NCBI GenBank assembly: GCA_937927415.1
Contig: CALBDS010000036.1
Coordinates: 62,001-126,000 of the forward strand
DNA from: an uncultured Rhodospirillaceae bacterium
GTDB lineage: Bacteria; Pseudomonadota; Alphaproteobacteria; Azospirillales; Azospirillaceae
Direction: 5' to 3'
Length of the DNA stretch: 64,000 bases
The position numbers and the translations under genes are program-made. The notes beneath the pieces were generated by a model that saw only the letters and a list, made by a program, of their open reading frames with translations, was not told the DNA's origin and did not search any database. This document shows, piece by piece, positions 35,436 to 43,910 of the stretch. Positions within the stretch are counted from its first letter, which is position 1. Each line of letters opens with the position of its first letter.

Positions 35436-36256
35436 CGCCGGCCCGTGTCCTTATCCTGAACGGTTCAGCCACGCAGGCCATGCTGCTGAGGCATCTGCTG
35501 GAGGAACGCGGCCTGCGCGCCGACTGCACCGACAGCCTGTCGGGGGCGGCGGCGGCCCTGGCGCCCGAATTCGGGACGTTCGATCCGGAAAACGGCCCGC
35601 CCGACGCCATTCTGGCCGATCACACCACAGTCGGAGCCGACGGGATCGCCGAATTGCGCCGCCATTCCGCCGTCCCGGCCATCATCGTCACCGGCGCCGA
35701 CCGGGTGCCGGCGGGGCTGAGCGACGTGCACCGCATCGAATCGCGCGACCCGGAAAGCGTGGCCGACGCCGTGCAATCGCTGCTGAACCGGCGGGAGGAG
35801 GCGCCGACCGCCAGCGCCATCTTCAAGCGCGCCCGCATCCTGATCGTCGATGACAGCGTGACCTACCGTGAATTTCTCCGGCTGGAACTGATGGAGGAAG
35901 GCTGCGGCATCACCGTCGCCCGCAACGCGGCAGAGGCGATCCAGGCCCTGTCCGAAGCCACCTTCGACACGGTCATCATCGATCTTGTGATGCCGGGGGT
36001 CAGCGGCACGGCGCTGTGCCAGACGCTGGACCGTTTCCGCCGCCGCCGTGGCCTGTTCTTTCAGATCCTCATCCTCACCAGCCAGGAAGGGGACGAACAG
36101 CTTGCCACCAGCCTGAACGCCGGTGCCGACGATTTCATCGGCAAATCCCGGTCGCTGGAGGTGTTCAAGCTGCGGCTGATGGCGCTGCTGCGGCGCAAGT
36201 ACCTGATGGAGGATACATTGCGCCTGCGTATGCCGAACGCCTTACCCAGACCATAA
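35432..36256 (+). CDS. Dual-receiver response regulator without output domain
   Basis: 274 residues. The first receiver-like domain (about 1-120) is degenerate: the acidic pair is replaced (VLILNGSATQ) and no clear Lys is present, although an Asp remains in AILADHTTVG. The second (about 128-250) is intact: ILIVDDSVTYREF, phospho-Asp in VIIDLVMPGVSG, LILTSQ, and Lys in DDFIGKSRS. A short tail follows with no GGDEF, HTH or other effector. In Wsp clusters this position holds WspR, a receiver-GGDEF protein whose GGDEF is missing here. The cognate kinase is presumably CheA-REC. Confidence 0.85.
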   Translation: MTPARVLILNGSATQAMLLRHLLEERGLRADCTDSLSGAAAALAPEFGTFDPENGPPDAILADHTTVGADGIAELRRHSAVPAIIVTGADRVPAGLSDVHRIESRDPESVADAVQSLLNRREEAPTASAIFKRARILIVDDSVTYREFLRLELMEEGCGITVARNAAEAIQALSEATFDTVIIDLVMPGVSGTALCQTLDRFRRRRGLFFQILILTSQEGDEQLATSLNAGADDFIGKSRSLEVFKLRLMALLRRKYLMEDTLRLRMPNALPRP

Positions 36257-36290
36257 GGGTACGTCCTTCGACGGGTTTCGCTGGAACGCG

Positions 36291-36311
36291 GCCCGCGTTA
36301 AGGTCGCGGGC
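36291..36311 (+). terminator. Short hairpin between the dual receiver and hybrid kinase genes
   Basis: GCCCGCG (36291-36297) pairs with CGCGGGC (36305-36311) around a 7-base loop, followed by AGAATATTT. It is the only structured spot in the 113-bp gap and could attenuate read-through from the chemosensory operon. Weak evidence. Confidence 0.35.
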
Positions 36312-36369
36312 AGAATATTTCCCATCGTCGTTTTTTTCGACCGCCTTCCCTGGGGAGAACGGACATCCC

Positions 36370-37875
36370 ATGACCCGAACGGCCCGCGCAGCCAGCATGA
36401 ATGGTCCGCCCCCCGGTACACCCACCCCCCTGGGCGGGGCAGACGCCGCGCTGGCGATTTGCCGTGCCAGTCCGGTTCCGGCCTTCGTGGTGATGAGGGC
36501 TGATCGGCGGGTGGTCGAAAACCCTGCCTTGCAGAGCCTGCGCCGGGCGGGGGACGGCACGGCCCCGCTGAGTGACGCCGTGGAACACCTGTTCGTTTCC
36601 GGCAAGCCGACCGCGGCGGAGGGTGCTGCGGTGGACATTCCCACGGGCGCCGTTGCCCCGCTTGCCATGACCGCGATTCCCATCGTGGAAGGGGACACGG
36701 TGCAGGCGGTCTATGCCTGTGCCGCGCCGCCGGTGCAGGCCGACGCCGTGCGGGTGGAGGTGGAGCGGGCGACCGCCGCCAAATCCCGTTTCCTGGCATC
36801 GGCCAGCCATGACCTGCGCCAGCCGTTCCAGGCCATGCGCCTGTTTCTGGAGGCGCTGACCGTGCAGTTGGACGGGCAGCCCCGCGCGCTTCAGACCGCC
36901 GGCCTGCTGGGCAACGCGCTGCAGGCGGGGGAAAAGCTGCTGACGGCGCTGCTCGACATCTCCACCCTCGACGCCGGAACGGTCAAGGTGGTGCCCAAGA
37001 CCTTTGCCCTGGACGGCATGCTCGGGCGGCTGGCCGACGAAATCCGACCCCAGGCGGCGGAAAAGGGGCTGTGTATCAAGGTCCGCGTCTTTCCGGCCAC
37101 CGCCGACACCGATCCGGTGCTGCTGGAACGGATCATCCGCAACCTGCTGTCCAACGCCGTCCGCTACACCCGGCAAGGGGCGGTGCTGCTGGCGGTGCGG
37201 CCCCGCGGATCGGCGCTGCGGGTGGAGGTGTGGGACACCGGCTTCGGCATTCCCCCCGAACAGCTTGATTCCATTTTCGACGAGTTCCACCAGTTGGAAA
37301 ACCCCTCCCGCGATCCCGACAAGGGGTTGGGGTTGGGGCTGGCCATCGTCCGCCGCCTGTCCCAGCTTTTGCGCACGCCGCTGACCGTGCGGTCCAATCT
37401 GGGGCGGGGGTCCATGTTCGCCATCACCGTTCCGCGTGCCGCCGTCGCGCAGGTCGATGACACCGGGGAGGATTCCCCCGATGCCCTGCCCTTGCACGGC
37501 ACCACGGTGCTGGTGGTGGATGACGACGCCATGGTGCTGACCGGCCTGCGCCTCAGCCTGGAAAGCTGGGGGTGCACCGTCATCTTTGCCGGCGACATGC
37601 GCGAGGTGATGCAGGCGGTCGATGGGCTGACCGAACCGCCCGACATCATCCTGTCGGATCTGCGGCTGCCGGGCGGGGTCACCGGCTTTCAGGTGATCGA
37701 CCGGGTGCGGCGTCTGTTCGCCACCCCGATCCCCGCGGTGGTGTTGACCGGCGAAACCGGCGAGGCCGAACTGGTGGAAGGGCGGCGGCGCGGCTGCACC
37801 TTCCTCCACAAGCCGTTGCACCCCATGGACCTGCGTCAGGTGCTGGGCCGCATCCGCTCCGGCGAGGCGGCCTGA
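36370..37875 (+). CDS. Cytoplasmic hybrid histidine kinase with C-terminal receiver
   Basis: 501 residues, no membrane segments. A variable N-terminal sensor region (about 20-125, possibly PAS-like) precedes the H-box FLASASHDLRQPFQAMRLF with phospho-His 147. The HATPase domain has the N-box RIIRNLLSNAVRYT, G1 VWDTGFGIPPEQL and G2 KGLGLGLAIVRRL. A receiver (about 379-501) has VVDDDAM, phospho-Asp about 430 (IILSDLRLPGG) and Lys in TFLHKPLHP. It lies 113 bp after the dual receiver on the same strand. The Che3 cluster of Rhodospirillum centenum also includes a hybrid kinase (CheS3), so a regulatory link is plausible but unproven. Confidence 0.9.
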   Translation: MTRTARAASMNGPPPGTPTPLGGADAALAICRASPVPAFVVMRADRRVVENPALQSLRRAGDGTAPLSDAVEHLFVSGKPTAAEGAAVDIPTGAVAPLAMTAIPIVEGDTVQAVYACAAPPVQADAVRVEVERATAAKSRFLASASHDLRQPFQAMRLFLEALTVQLDGQPRALQTAGLLGNALQAGEKLLTALLDISTLDAGTVKVVPKTFALDGMLGRLADEIRPQAAEKGLCIKVRVFPATADTDPVLLERIIRNLLSNAVRYTRQGAVLLAVRPRGSALRVEVWDTGFGIPPEQLDSIFDEFHQLENPSRDPDKGLGLGLAIVRRLSQLLRTPLTVRSNLGRGSMFAITVPRAAVAQVDDTGEDSPDALPLHGTTVLVVDDDAMVLTGLRLSLESWGCTVIFAGDMREVMQAVDGLTEPPDIILSDLRLPGGVTGFQVIDRVRRLFATPIPAVVLTGETGEAELVEGRRRGCTFLHKPLHPMDLRQVLGRIRSGEAA

Positions 37876-37975
37876 CCCCAGGGGGAACCGCCGGACCGGC
37901 CCCGTGGTTGTCGGCTTTGCGACAAAAATCCTGGCGCAGGATTTGCTTGCTCTCCACTCCGGACAAGGGGGGAGC

Positions 37976-39355
37976 ATGAAGACCCATCTCGATTGGTCGG
38001 CTTACGACACCTACGGCATCGGCGATGCCTTTTCCGGGATTCCCATCACCGGCGGCAGCTATGCCAGGGCGGTAGCGGTGTGCATGCACAACCGCCAATG
38101 CCAACGTTCGGGCAAGGGGGTGATGTGCCCCAGCTACCGCATCACCGGCGATGCCGCCCATTCGACCGAGGCGCGGGTGGCGGCGTTCAAGGCGGCGCTC
38201 AACGGCCAGTTGGGCGACTCCCCCTTCACCAGTGATGAACTGGCACGGGCCATGGACCTGTGCGTGTCGTGCAAGGGGTGCAAGAAGGAATGCCCCAGTT
38301 CGGTCGATATGACCCTCATCAAGACCGAGTATCTGGCGCAGCGCAACGATGTGGCCGGGGTGCCGCGGCGGGCGCGGCTGTTCGGCGGTCTGCCGGCCTG
38401 GGTCGACCATTACCGCCGTCCGGTGCGGGCCATCGTCACCCTGCGCAACCGTTTCCGCCCGCTGGCATGGGTGGCGGAAAAGCTGTTGGGCATTGCCGCA
38501 TCGCGGGAGATTCCCATCCCCGCGGCCCGGCCGTTCCAGATCCCCGAACCGGCCCCGATCCCGGCCCCCCGCGGCGACGTGATCCTGTTCGTGGACACCT
38601 TCAGCCACCATTTCGAACCGGCGGTGGCCGAGGCGGCGACGGAGGTGCTGACCGCCGCCGGCTACCGCGTGCGCATCGCCCGCCCGGCCGCCGACGATGC
38701 CGACCCCGAACGGCCCCTGTGCTGCGGCCGCACCTATCTGTCCACCGGCATGGTGGAAAAGGCGCGGGTGGAGGCCAAGCGGGTTCTGGATGCCCTGCGC
38801 CCGGCCCTGGAAACCCGCACCCCCATCGTCGGGCTGGAGCCATCGTGCCTTCTGGCCCTGCGCGATGAATTCTACAGCCTGAGCCTGGGTGGGGCGGAGG
38901 TGGCGCAACTGGGCAAGCAGGCGTTCCTGTTCGAAGAATTCCTGGCCCGCGAAGCCATGAAGGGCATGACCCTGCCGCTGAAGCCGGTGAACCATCCCAA
39001 GGTTCTGGTTCACGGCCATTGCCACCAGAAAGCCTTCGGCGCCATGAAATCCATGCGCAAGGTGCTGTCGTGGATTCCCGGCCTGGAATTCGAACTGATC
39101 GATTCAAGCTGTTGCGGCATGGCCGGCAGCTTCGGTTTGGAGGCCGAGCACGCCGAGGCGTCCCGCAAAATGGGCGAAGTGGCGCTGCTGCCCGCCATCC
39201 GCGCCGCCACCCCCGACACGCCGATCATCGCCGATGGCTTCTCGTGCCGCCACCAGATCCACGACGGCACCGGGCGCATGGCTGCGCATATTGCGCTTTT
39301 GTTAAGAGAGGCCCTGGATATCCCCAGCGATAAGAGTATAACCAATGATCGTTAA
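37976..39355 (+). CDS. Ferredoxin/CCG-domain Fe-S oxidoreductase (stand-alone YdiJ/GlcD C-terminal module)
   Basis: 459 residues. First Cys cluster: CMHNRQCQRSGKGVMCPSYR. Second: a 4Fe-4S motif LCVSCKGCKKECPSSVDM. Two Cys-rich CCG-type domains follow, with LCCGRTYLSTGMVEKA and SSCCGMAGSFGLE, plus HGHCHQKAFGAMKSM between them. This layout matches the C-terminal half of large FAD-linked dehydrogenases (D-2-hydroxyacid/D-lactate type), where the FAD half is normally fused upstream. No FAD domain is encoded here. The start MKTHLDW has AAGGGGGGAG. Probable role: electron transfer from a separately encoded flavoprotein to heterodisulfide or quinone acceptors. Confidence 0.85.
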   Translation: MKTHLDWSAYDTYGIGDAFSGIPITGGSYARAVAVCMHNRQCQRSGKGVMCPSYRITGDAAHSTEARVAAFKAALNGQLGDSPFTSDELARAMDLCVSCKGCKKECPSSVDMTLIKTEYLAQRNDVAGVPRRARLFGGLPAWVDHYRRPVRAIVTLRNRFRPLAWVAEKLLGIAASREIPIPAARPFQIPEPAPIPAPRGDVILFVDTFSHHFEPAVAEAATEVLTAAGYRVRIARPAADDADPERPLCCGRTYLSTGMVEKARVEAKRVLDALRPALETRTPIVGLEPSCLLALRDEFYSLSLGGAEVAQLGKQAFLFEEFLAREAMKGMTLPLKPVNHPKVLVHGHCHQKAFGAMKSMRKVLSWIPGLEFELIDSSCCGMAGSFGLEAEHAEASRKMGEVALLPAIRAATPDTPIIADGFSCRHQIHDGTGRMAAHIALLLREALDIPSDKSITNDR

Positions 39356-39438
39356 TCATATGCCTTTCGTTTAGGCGAACGGCCAAGGGGTGCGAACCAT
39401 CGGCATGCACCCCGGCGGCCGGGCGTGTTGAGGACCCG

Positions 39439-39618
39439 ATGACCATTTCCCCCGACCTGCTCGACGATGCCATCCGCTGCCTGTCCCAACAGCCGGAAAC
39501 CGAAAAAACGGTGCAACTCCGCCGCCGTTTGGAAGCCGTGCGCAGCAATCGGTGCAGCGAGGGAGACCATTGCTGCTTCTGTCCGGTCAATTGCCGCACC
39601 ACCCTTAACGCCGCCTGA
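39439..39618 (+). CDS. Small Cys-rich protein of unknown function
   Basis: 59 residues from an ATG with GAGGACCCG upstream. The first 35 residues look like an amphipathic helix pair (LLDDAIRCLSQQPETEKT, LRRRLEAVRSN). The last part packs five Cys and one His: RCSEGDHCCFCPVNCRT, suggesting a zinc or Fe-S knuckle. It ends 3 bases before the convergent histidine kinase gene. I do not recognise a family. The good ribosome site and the Cys pattern support a real gene. Confidence 0.55.
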   Translation: MTISPDLLDDAIRCLSQQPETEKTVQLRRRLEAVRSNRCSEGDHCCFCPVNCRTTLNAA

Positions 39619-39621
39619 GAA

Positions 39622-41574
39622 TCAGGCAGGCAGAAAGGCCCTGTTTTCCCCCGACATCACCCGCGACGGCGGCAGGCAGACGGTGACACTGGTGCCGACC
39701 CCGGCCTGGCTGTCGATCATCAGGAAGCCGCCGTGCCGTTCGACCAACCGCTTGCTGAGCGGCAGCCCCAGCCCGGTTCCCCCGTGGGTGCGGGTGATGG
39801 ATTGATCCAACTGCCCGAACGGGACCAGGATACGGGGAATATCCTCCGCCGGGATGCCGATGCCGGTATCCTGCACCGACAAAACGGCCCCGCCCCGACT
39901 GGACACACCGGCCCCGACGATCACCCGCCCGCCGGGATCGGTGAATTTGATGCTGTTGGACAGCAGATTGACCAGAACCTGACGCAGCCGCAGGGAATCC
40001 CCCCACAGCAGCGGCAGCCCCTGCCCCATCCGGCATTCCACATGGATCCCGCGGCGCTGGGCTTCCAGCGCCAGCAGGTTGATGGAATCGCTCATCAGGG
40101 CGGCGAGGTCCACCGGCTCCTCGCATAATTCCAACTGGCCGGATTCGACCTTCGAAATATCCAGGATCTGGTCGATCAGGCCAAGAAGATGCTCCCCCGA
40201 CGCCCGGATGGAATGGGCGTAATCGGCAATGCGCTCCTGCGGCGCCGGTCCCAGCAGGCGGGATTCGATCAGTTGGGAAAAGCCGATGACCGCGTTCAGC
40301 GGCGTGCGCAACTCGTGGCTCATTACGGCCAGAAAGGCGGTTTTGGCCCGATCGGCCGCTTCAGCCCGTTCCTTGGCATCGATCAGCGCGTTCTGCGCCG
40401 CGATCCGTTCGCTCACGTCACGGATCAGTGCGATGAACAGGCGCCGGCTGCCCGCGTCCAGCACCGAAATGGACACATCCACCGGGCACGCGCGGCCGTC
40501 GGCACGGATGACCGGAACCCCGGCGTACCGCAGCACCCCCTGGACATCCAGGGCCAGCAGGCCGGCACACAGCCGCTCATGCGCCGGATCGAACAGCACC
40601 GGGACCAGCCCGTCGATGCGCTGCCACAGCAGGTCCCCCGGAGCCTGCCCGAACATGGCGGCGGCGGCGCGGTTGGCGCTGTGGATCAGGCCGGCGGAAT
40701 CCAGCACCACCACCGCGTCCGCCGCGGCTTCCATCACCGCGTTGGAACGGGCCTGGGCCACGGCCAGCGCCTCCACCGTCCGGACATATTCGCCCATGTC
40801 GGTGACGGTGCCCACCATACCGCTGCCCGCCCCGGTCCCCGCGGCCAAGGGGGTGCCTTGCAACAGGACCGGAACCTCCATGCGGTCCGGCCCGATGAAA
40901 CGGAAATCAATCAGGATGGGGTGGCCGGCATCGACGCCACGTCCCCATTCCTCTCCCACCCGGTCGCGGTCGGCGGGGTGGACAGCGGCCAGCCACCCCT
41001 GCCCCATCGCCTGTTCCGGCGATGCCAAACCGGCCAGAACGGCGAAGCGGTTGTTGGCAAAGATCATGCGCCCCGTGCCGTCGGTGCGGAAGATGCCATA
41101 GGGGGCCGAGCGCGCCAGGGTGAGATAGGCCGCTTCCACGTCGAGAAGCCGGTTGCCGGCATCGGCGCTTCCCTCGCCCAGCATGGGCAGCAGCGACGGC
41201 ACGTCTCCGCCCCCCGGAGCCGCCAGCCGGGTAAGGCGGACCACGATACCGCCCGGCGCCGCCCCCGTTCCATCGCCGAACGCGGTCAGGGCCAGCGGGA
41301 CCGCCGCCCCGTCCACGCCCGGCCGGTGCAGAACGATGGCGCTTCCCCCGTCCCCCGGCCCGGTTCGCCGCCATGCCGCCAGGGCCGCGGCGGCCAGGGG
41401 CGGAGACACGAACAGGTCGGGGAAGGCAACTCCCACCACCTCCTCGGGCCTGCGGTCCAGCAGGGCGGCAACCGGCCCCGTGACCTTCCGGACCCGATCA
41501 TCGTCACCGATCAGGAGAAGCAGGTCGGTTGCAACAGCCGCCAGCCCAAAACCGCCCGGAAGCAGGTGATCCAT
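39622..41574 (-). CDS. PAS-domain sensor histidine kinase
   Basis: 650 residues with no membrane segment. At least two PAS domains are visible: about 150-270 (APYGIFRTDGTGRMIFANN, VHPADRDRV) and about 275-400 (AADAVVVLDSAGLIHSANRA). A coiled linker leads to the H-box AVMSHELRTPLNAVIGFSQ. The HATPase has N-box LVNLLSNSIKFTDPG, G1 VQDTGIGIPAEDI and G2 HGGTGLGLPLSKRL. There is no attached receiver and no adjacent response regulator on this strand, so its partner is unknown. The N-terminal 145 residues may hold a third, diverged PAS-like sensor. Confidence 0.9.
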   Translation of the reverse strand: MDHLLPGGFGLAAVATDLLLLIGDDDRVRKVTGPVAALLDRRPEEVVGVAFPDLFVSPPLAAAALAAWRRTGPGDGGSAIVLHRPGVDGAAVPLALTAFGDGTGAAPGGIVVRLTRLAAPGGGDVPSLLPMLGEGSADAGNRLLDVEAAYLTLARSAPYGIFRTDGTGRMIFANNRFAVLAGLASPEQAMGQGWLAAVHPADRDRVGEEWGRGVDAGHPILIDFRFIGPDRMEVPVLLQGTPLAAGTGAGSGMVGTVTDMGEYVRTVEALAVAQARSNAVMEAAADAVVVLDSAGLIHSANRAAAAMFGQAPGDLLWQRIDGLVPVLFDPAHERLCAGLLALDVQGVLRYAGVPVIRADGRACPVDVSISVLDAGSRRLFIALIRDVSERIAAQNALIDAKERAEAADRAKTAFLAVMSHELRTPLNAVIGFSQLIESRLLGPAPQERIADYAHSIRASGEHLLGLIDQILDISKVESGQLELCEEPVDLAALMSDSINLLALEAQRRGIHVECRMGQGLPLLWGDSLRLRQVLVNLLSNSIKFTDPGGRVIVGAGVSSRGGAVLSVQDTGIGIPAEDIPRILVPFGQLDQSITRTHGGTGLGLPLSKRLVERHGGFLMIDSQAGVGTSVTVCLPPSRVMSGENRAFLPA

Positions 41575-41679
41575 GACAGCCCTCCTCCGGTTGACACGGT
41601 GCGCTGACGGGTACGTCCGGCGTGTTGGCTTCGATCTCTTGTTAGAGGACGAATGTTAATCGATGGTAATGATGAATTC

Positions 41680-41708
41680 TCTATACAGAGTGAACGAAGC
41701 AACCACAC
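41680..41708 (-). promoter_or_regulatory. Candidate promoter of the PAS histidine kinase gene
   Basis: TATAGA on the minus strand (41680-41685), in an AT-rich island about 105 bases upstream of the kinase start. The -35 is weak (GTGTGG at 17-bp spacing). The 138-bp gap between kinase and alpha/beta hydrolase genes shows no other feature. Confidence 0.3.
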
Positions 41709-41712
41709 AAAC

Positions 41713-42504
41713 TCAATGGCGAAATGCCGCCATGGCTTTTGACACCGCCACGGGAGTTTCCAGCATCATCATATGCCCCGCCCCCGCGATGGCCGTGACG
41801 GAGGCGCCGGGGATCAAAGCGGCCAGGGCTTTCCCTGCCCGCGCCGGGGACATGCGGTCCTTTTCACCGACGATGACCAAGGCCGGGCAGGACACCGCTG
41901 CCGCACTGGCGGCCCCGGCGCGGAAGGCATCGCAGGCGGCAAGATCCACCCCCAGCACCCCCGGCCCCGCCCGGCCCATCAACCGCAGCGCGTCCGGGAT
42001 CAGCGCCAGCCCCGGCGCCGGATGCCCACCCACATGCCCGGCCGGACCAAAGCCCCAGCCGGCAATCAGGGCCGCCGCCTGCGGATCATCGGCGCGGGCC
42101 GCGGCCAGCAGGTCGGGGTGCACCGGCATCCGCTCCGCCACCCCCAGCAGCATCAGCCCGGTCACACGGGCCGGGTGACGGGCGGCGGCGTGCAGGGCGG
42201 TCAAAGCACCCATGGAGTGACCGGCCAGGACCGCCGTCCCGATCCCCACCGCATCCAGAAACGCCGCGGTCCAATCGGCCAGGGCGTCGATGCTGTCCAG
42301 GGCGGTTCCGCCGGAACGCCCATGGCCGGGCAGGTCCACCGCCAGAACGCCCTGTCCGCGATGGGCCAGATAGCGGCTTTGATGCACCCATACGGTGTGA
42401 TCCATGCCGGCCCCGTGCAGCAGCACCGTCACCGGCCCGGCGGGATCGACGGGGCGCCCGCCGGTGTGGGCATAGACCGGCGCTCCATTCACCAGAACGT
42501 CCAT
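41713..42504 (-). CDS. Alpha/beta-hydrolase family protein
   Basis: 263-residue serine hydrolase fold. Oxyanion motif VLLHGAGMDHTVW, nucleophile elbow VLAGHSMGALTAL with the catalytic Ser, acid in VIVGEKDRMSP and the C-terminal His in AGAGHMMMLE complete the triad. The chosen ATG (MDVLVNG) has GATGAGG at good spacing; an ATG 12 bases upstream would overlap the metY stop by 4 bp and is also possible. It is encoded directly after metY. Homologous pairs are often annotated as esterases, but the substrate cannot be inferred. Confidence 0.88.
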   Translation of the reverse strand: MDVLVNGAPVYAHTGGRPVDPAGPVTVLLHGAGMDHTVWVHQSRYLAHRGQGVLAVDLPGHGRSGGTALDSIDALADWTAAFLDAVGIGTAVLAGHSMGALTALHAAARHPARVTGLMLLGVAERMPVHPDLLAAARADDPQAAALIAGWGFGPAGHVGGHPAPGLALIPDALRLMGRAGPGVLGVDLAACDAFRAGAASAAAVSCPALVIVGEKDRMSPARAGKALAALIPGASVTAIAGAGHMMMLETPVAVSKAMAAFRH

Positions 42505-42512
42505 GGGGAGCC

Positions 42513-43823
42513 TCATCCTTTGGTGGCGGCGCGCAGGGCCTGCCGCAGGTCGTCGATCAGATCGTCGGCATCTTCCAGCCCGATGGACAGGCGGATCATA
42601 TCCTCCCCCACCCCGCTGGCGGCCAGCGCCTCGGCGTCGAGCTGGGCGTGGGTGGTGCTGGCCGGGTGGATCACCAGCGATTTGGCATCGCCGACGTTGG
42701 CGAGATGGGAGAACAGCGACAGCGATTCGATGAAACGCTTGCCCGCCGCGCGCCCGCCCTTGATGCCGAAACTGACCACCGCCCCCGCCCCGTGGGGCAA
42801 CAGGGTGGACGCCAGCCGGTGGTCGGGATGGTCCGCCAGTTCGGGATAGGTGACCCAGGCCACCGCCCCCTTGTCATCGTACAGGTCCGATTCCAGGAAA
42901 CCCACCACCCGGCGGGCGTTGTGGATGTGCCCCTTCATGCGCAGGGGCAGGGTTTCCACCCCCTGGAGCAGGTGGAAGGCGGTGGTCGGAGCCATACAGG
43001 CGCCGAAATCCCGCAAACCCTCCGCCCGCGCCCGCATGATGAAGGCGGCGGGGCCGTATTCCTCGGCGAAATCGATGCCGTGATAGCCGGCGTAGGGTTC
43101 GGTCAGGGTGGGGAATTTGCCCGACGCCTCCCAGTCGAAGGTGCCGCCGTCGATCACCACCCCGCCGATGGCGATGCCGTGACCGCCCAGCCATTTGGTC
43201 ACCGAATGCATGACCAGATCGGCGCCATGCTCCAGCGGGCGGCAGAGGTAGGGGGTGCAGAAGGTGGAATCCACCAGGAACGGCACCCCGGCCTCGTGGG
43301 CGATGGCGGCGACCGCCGGCAGGTTCAGCACCTCCAGCCCCGGATTGCCCAGCACCTCGCCGAACACCAGCCGGGTTTCCGGGCGGATGGCGGCGCGGAA
43401 GCCGTCGATGTCGCGGGGCGGAACGAAGGTGGTGGTGATCCCCAGCCGCGGCAGCGTATAGGTCAGCAGGTTGCGGCTGCCGCCGTAGATGGAGGCCGAC
43501 GCGACGATGTGCCCGCCCGCCCCCATCAGGGTCAGGATCGCCAGGGTCAACGCCGCCTGGCCGCTGGCGGTGCAGACGGCGCCCACCCCGCCTTCCAGCC
43601 GCGCCAGCCGTTCCTCCAGAACCGCCACCGTGGGGTTGGAGATGCGGGAATAGATGTGCCCCGGCTGTTCCAGATTGAACAGCGATGCCGCGTGGTCGGC
43701 ATCCTCGAACACGAAGGACGACGACTGGTAGATGGGCACGGCCCGCGCGCCGGTGTGCGGGTCGGGCACCTGCCCGGCGTGCAGGCTGAGCGTGTCGAAC
43801 TTCAGAAACTTGGCATCCGCCAT
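42513..43823 (-). CDS. metY: O-acetylhomoserine sulfhydrylase (MetY)
   Basis: 436-residue PLP enzyme of the Cys/Met metabolism family, forming homocysteine from O-acetylhomoserine and sulfide. DTLSLHAGQVPDPHTGARAVPIYQSSSF at the start, the aromatic/PLP segment TASGQAALTLAI, and the PLP-lysine motif HSVTKWLGGHG are diagnostic. The length (about 430) favours MetY over the shorter cystathionine gamma-synthases. A promoter candidate lies 60-85 bp upstream. No SAM riboswitch was found in the short leader. Confidence 0.94.
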   Translation of the reverse strand: MADAKFLKFDTLSLHAGQVPDPHTGARAVPIYQSSSFVFEDADHAASLFNLEQPGHIYSRISNPTVAVLEERLARLEGGVGAVCTASGQAALTLAILTLMGAGGHIVASASIYGGSRNLLTYTLPRLGITTTFVPPRDIDGFRAAIRPETRLVFGEVLGNPGLEVLNLPAVAAIAHEAGVPFLVDSTFCTPYLCRPLEHGADLVMHSVTKWLGGHGIAIGGVVIDGGTFDWEASGKFPTLTEPYAGYHGIDFAEEYGPAAFIMRARAEGLRDFGACMAPTTAFHLLQGVETLPLRMKGHIHNARRVVGFLESDLYDDKGAVAWVTYPELADHPDHRLASTLLPHGAGAVVSFGIKGGRAAGKRFIESLSLFSHLANVGDAKSLVIHPASTTHAQLDAEALAASGVGEDMIRLSIGLEDADDLIDDLRQALRAATKG

Positions 43824-43880
43824 GGTGGTGGCCCTCTCGCCCCCTGTTCCCCGGATCTTCCCAAAAAGGAAGGCGTGGGG

Positions 43881-43910
43881 AGCCTAGGGGGTGGCGCACC
43901 GGACCGTCAA
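43881..43910 (-). promoter_or_regulatory. Candidate sigma-70 promoter of metY
   Basis: TTGACG (43905-43910) and TAGGCT (43881-43886) on the minus strand, 18 bp apart, about 60 bases upstream of the metY ATG. It slightly overlaps the end of the preceding membrane-protein gene. Confidence 0.5.

Noticed and set aside
43824..43906. SAM-II or other riboswitch upstream of metY
   Set aside because: SAM-II riboswitches often precede metY in alphaproteobacteria, but the leader is only about 55-60 bases after the promoter and shows no SAM-II-like conserved bases or pseudoknot.
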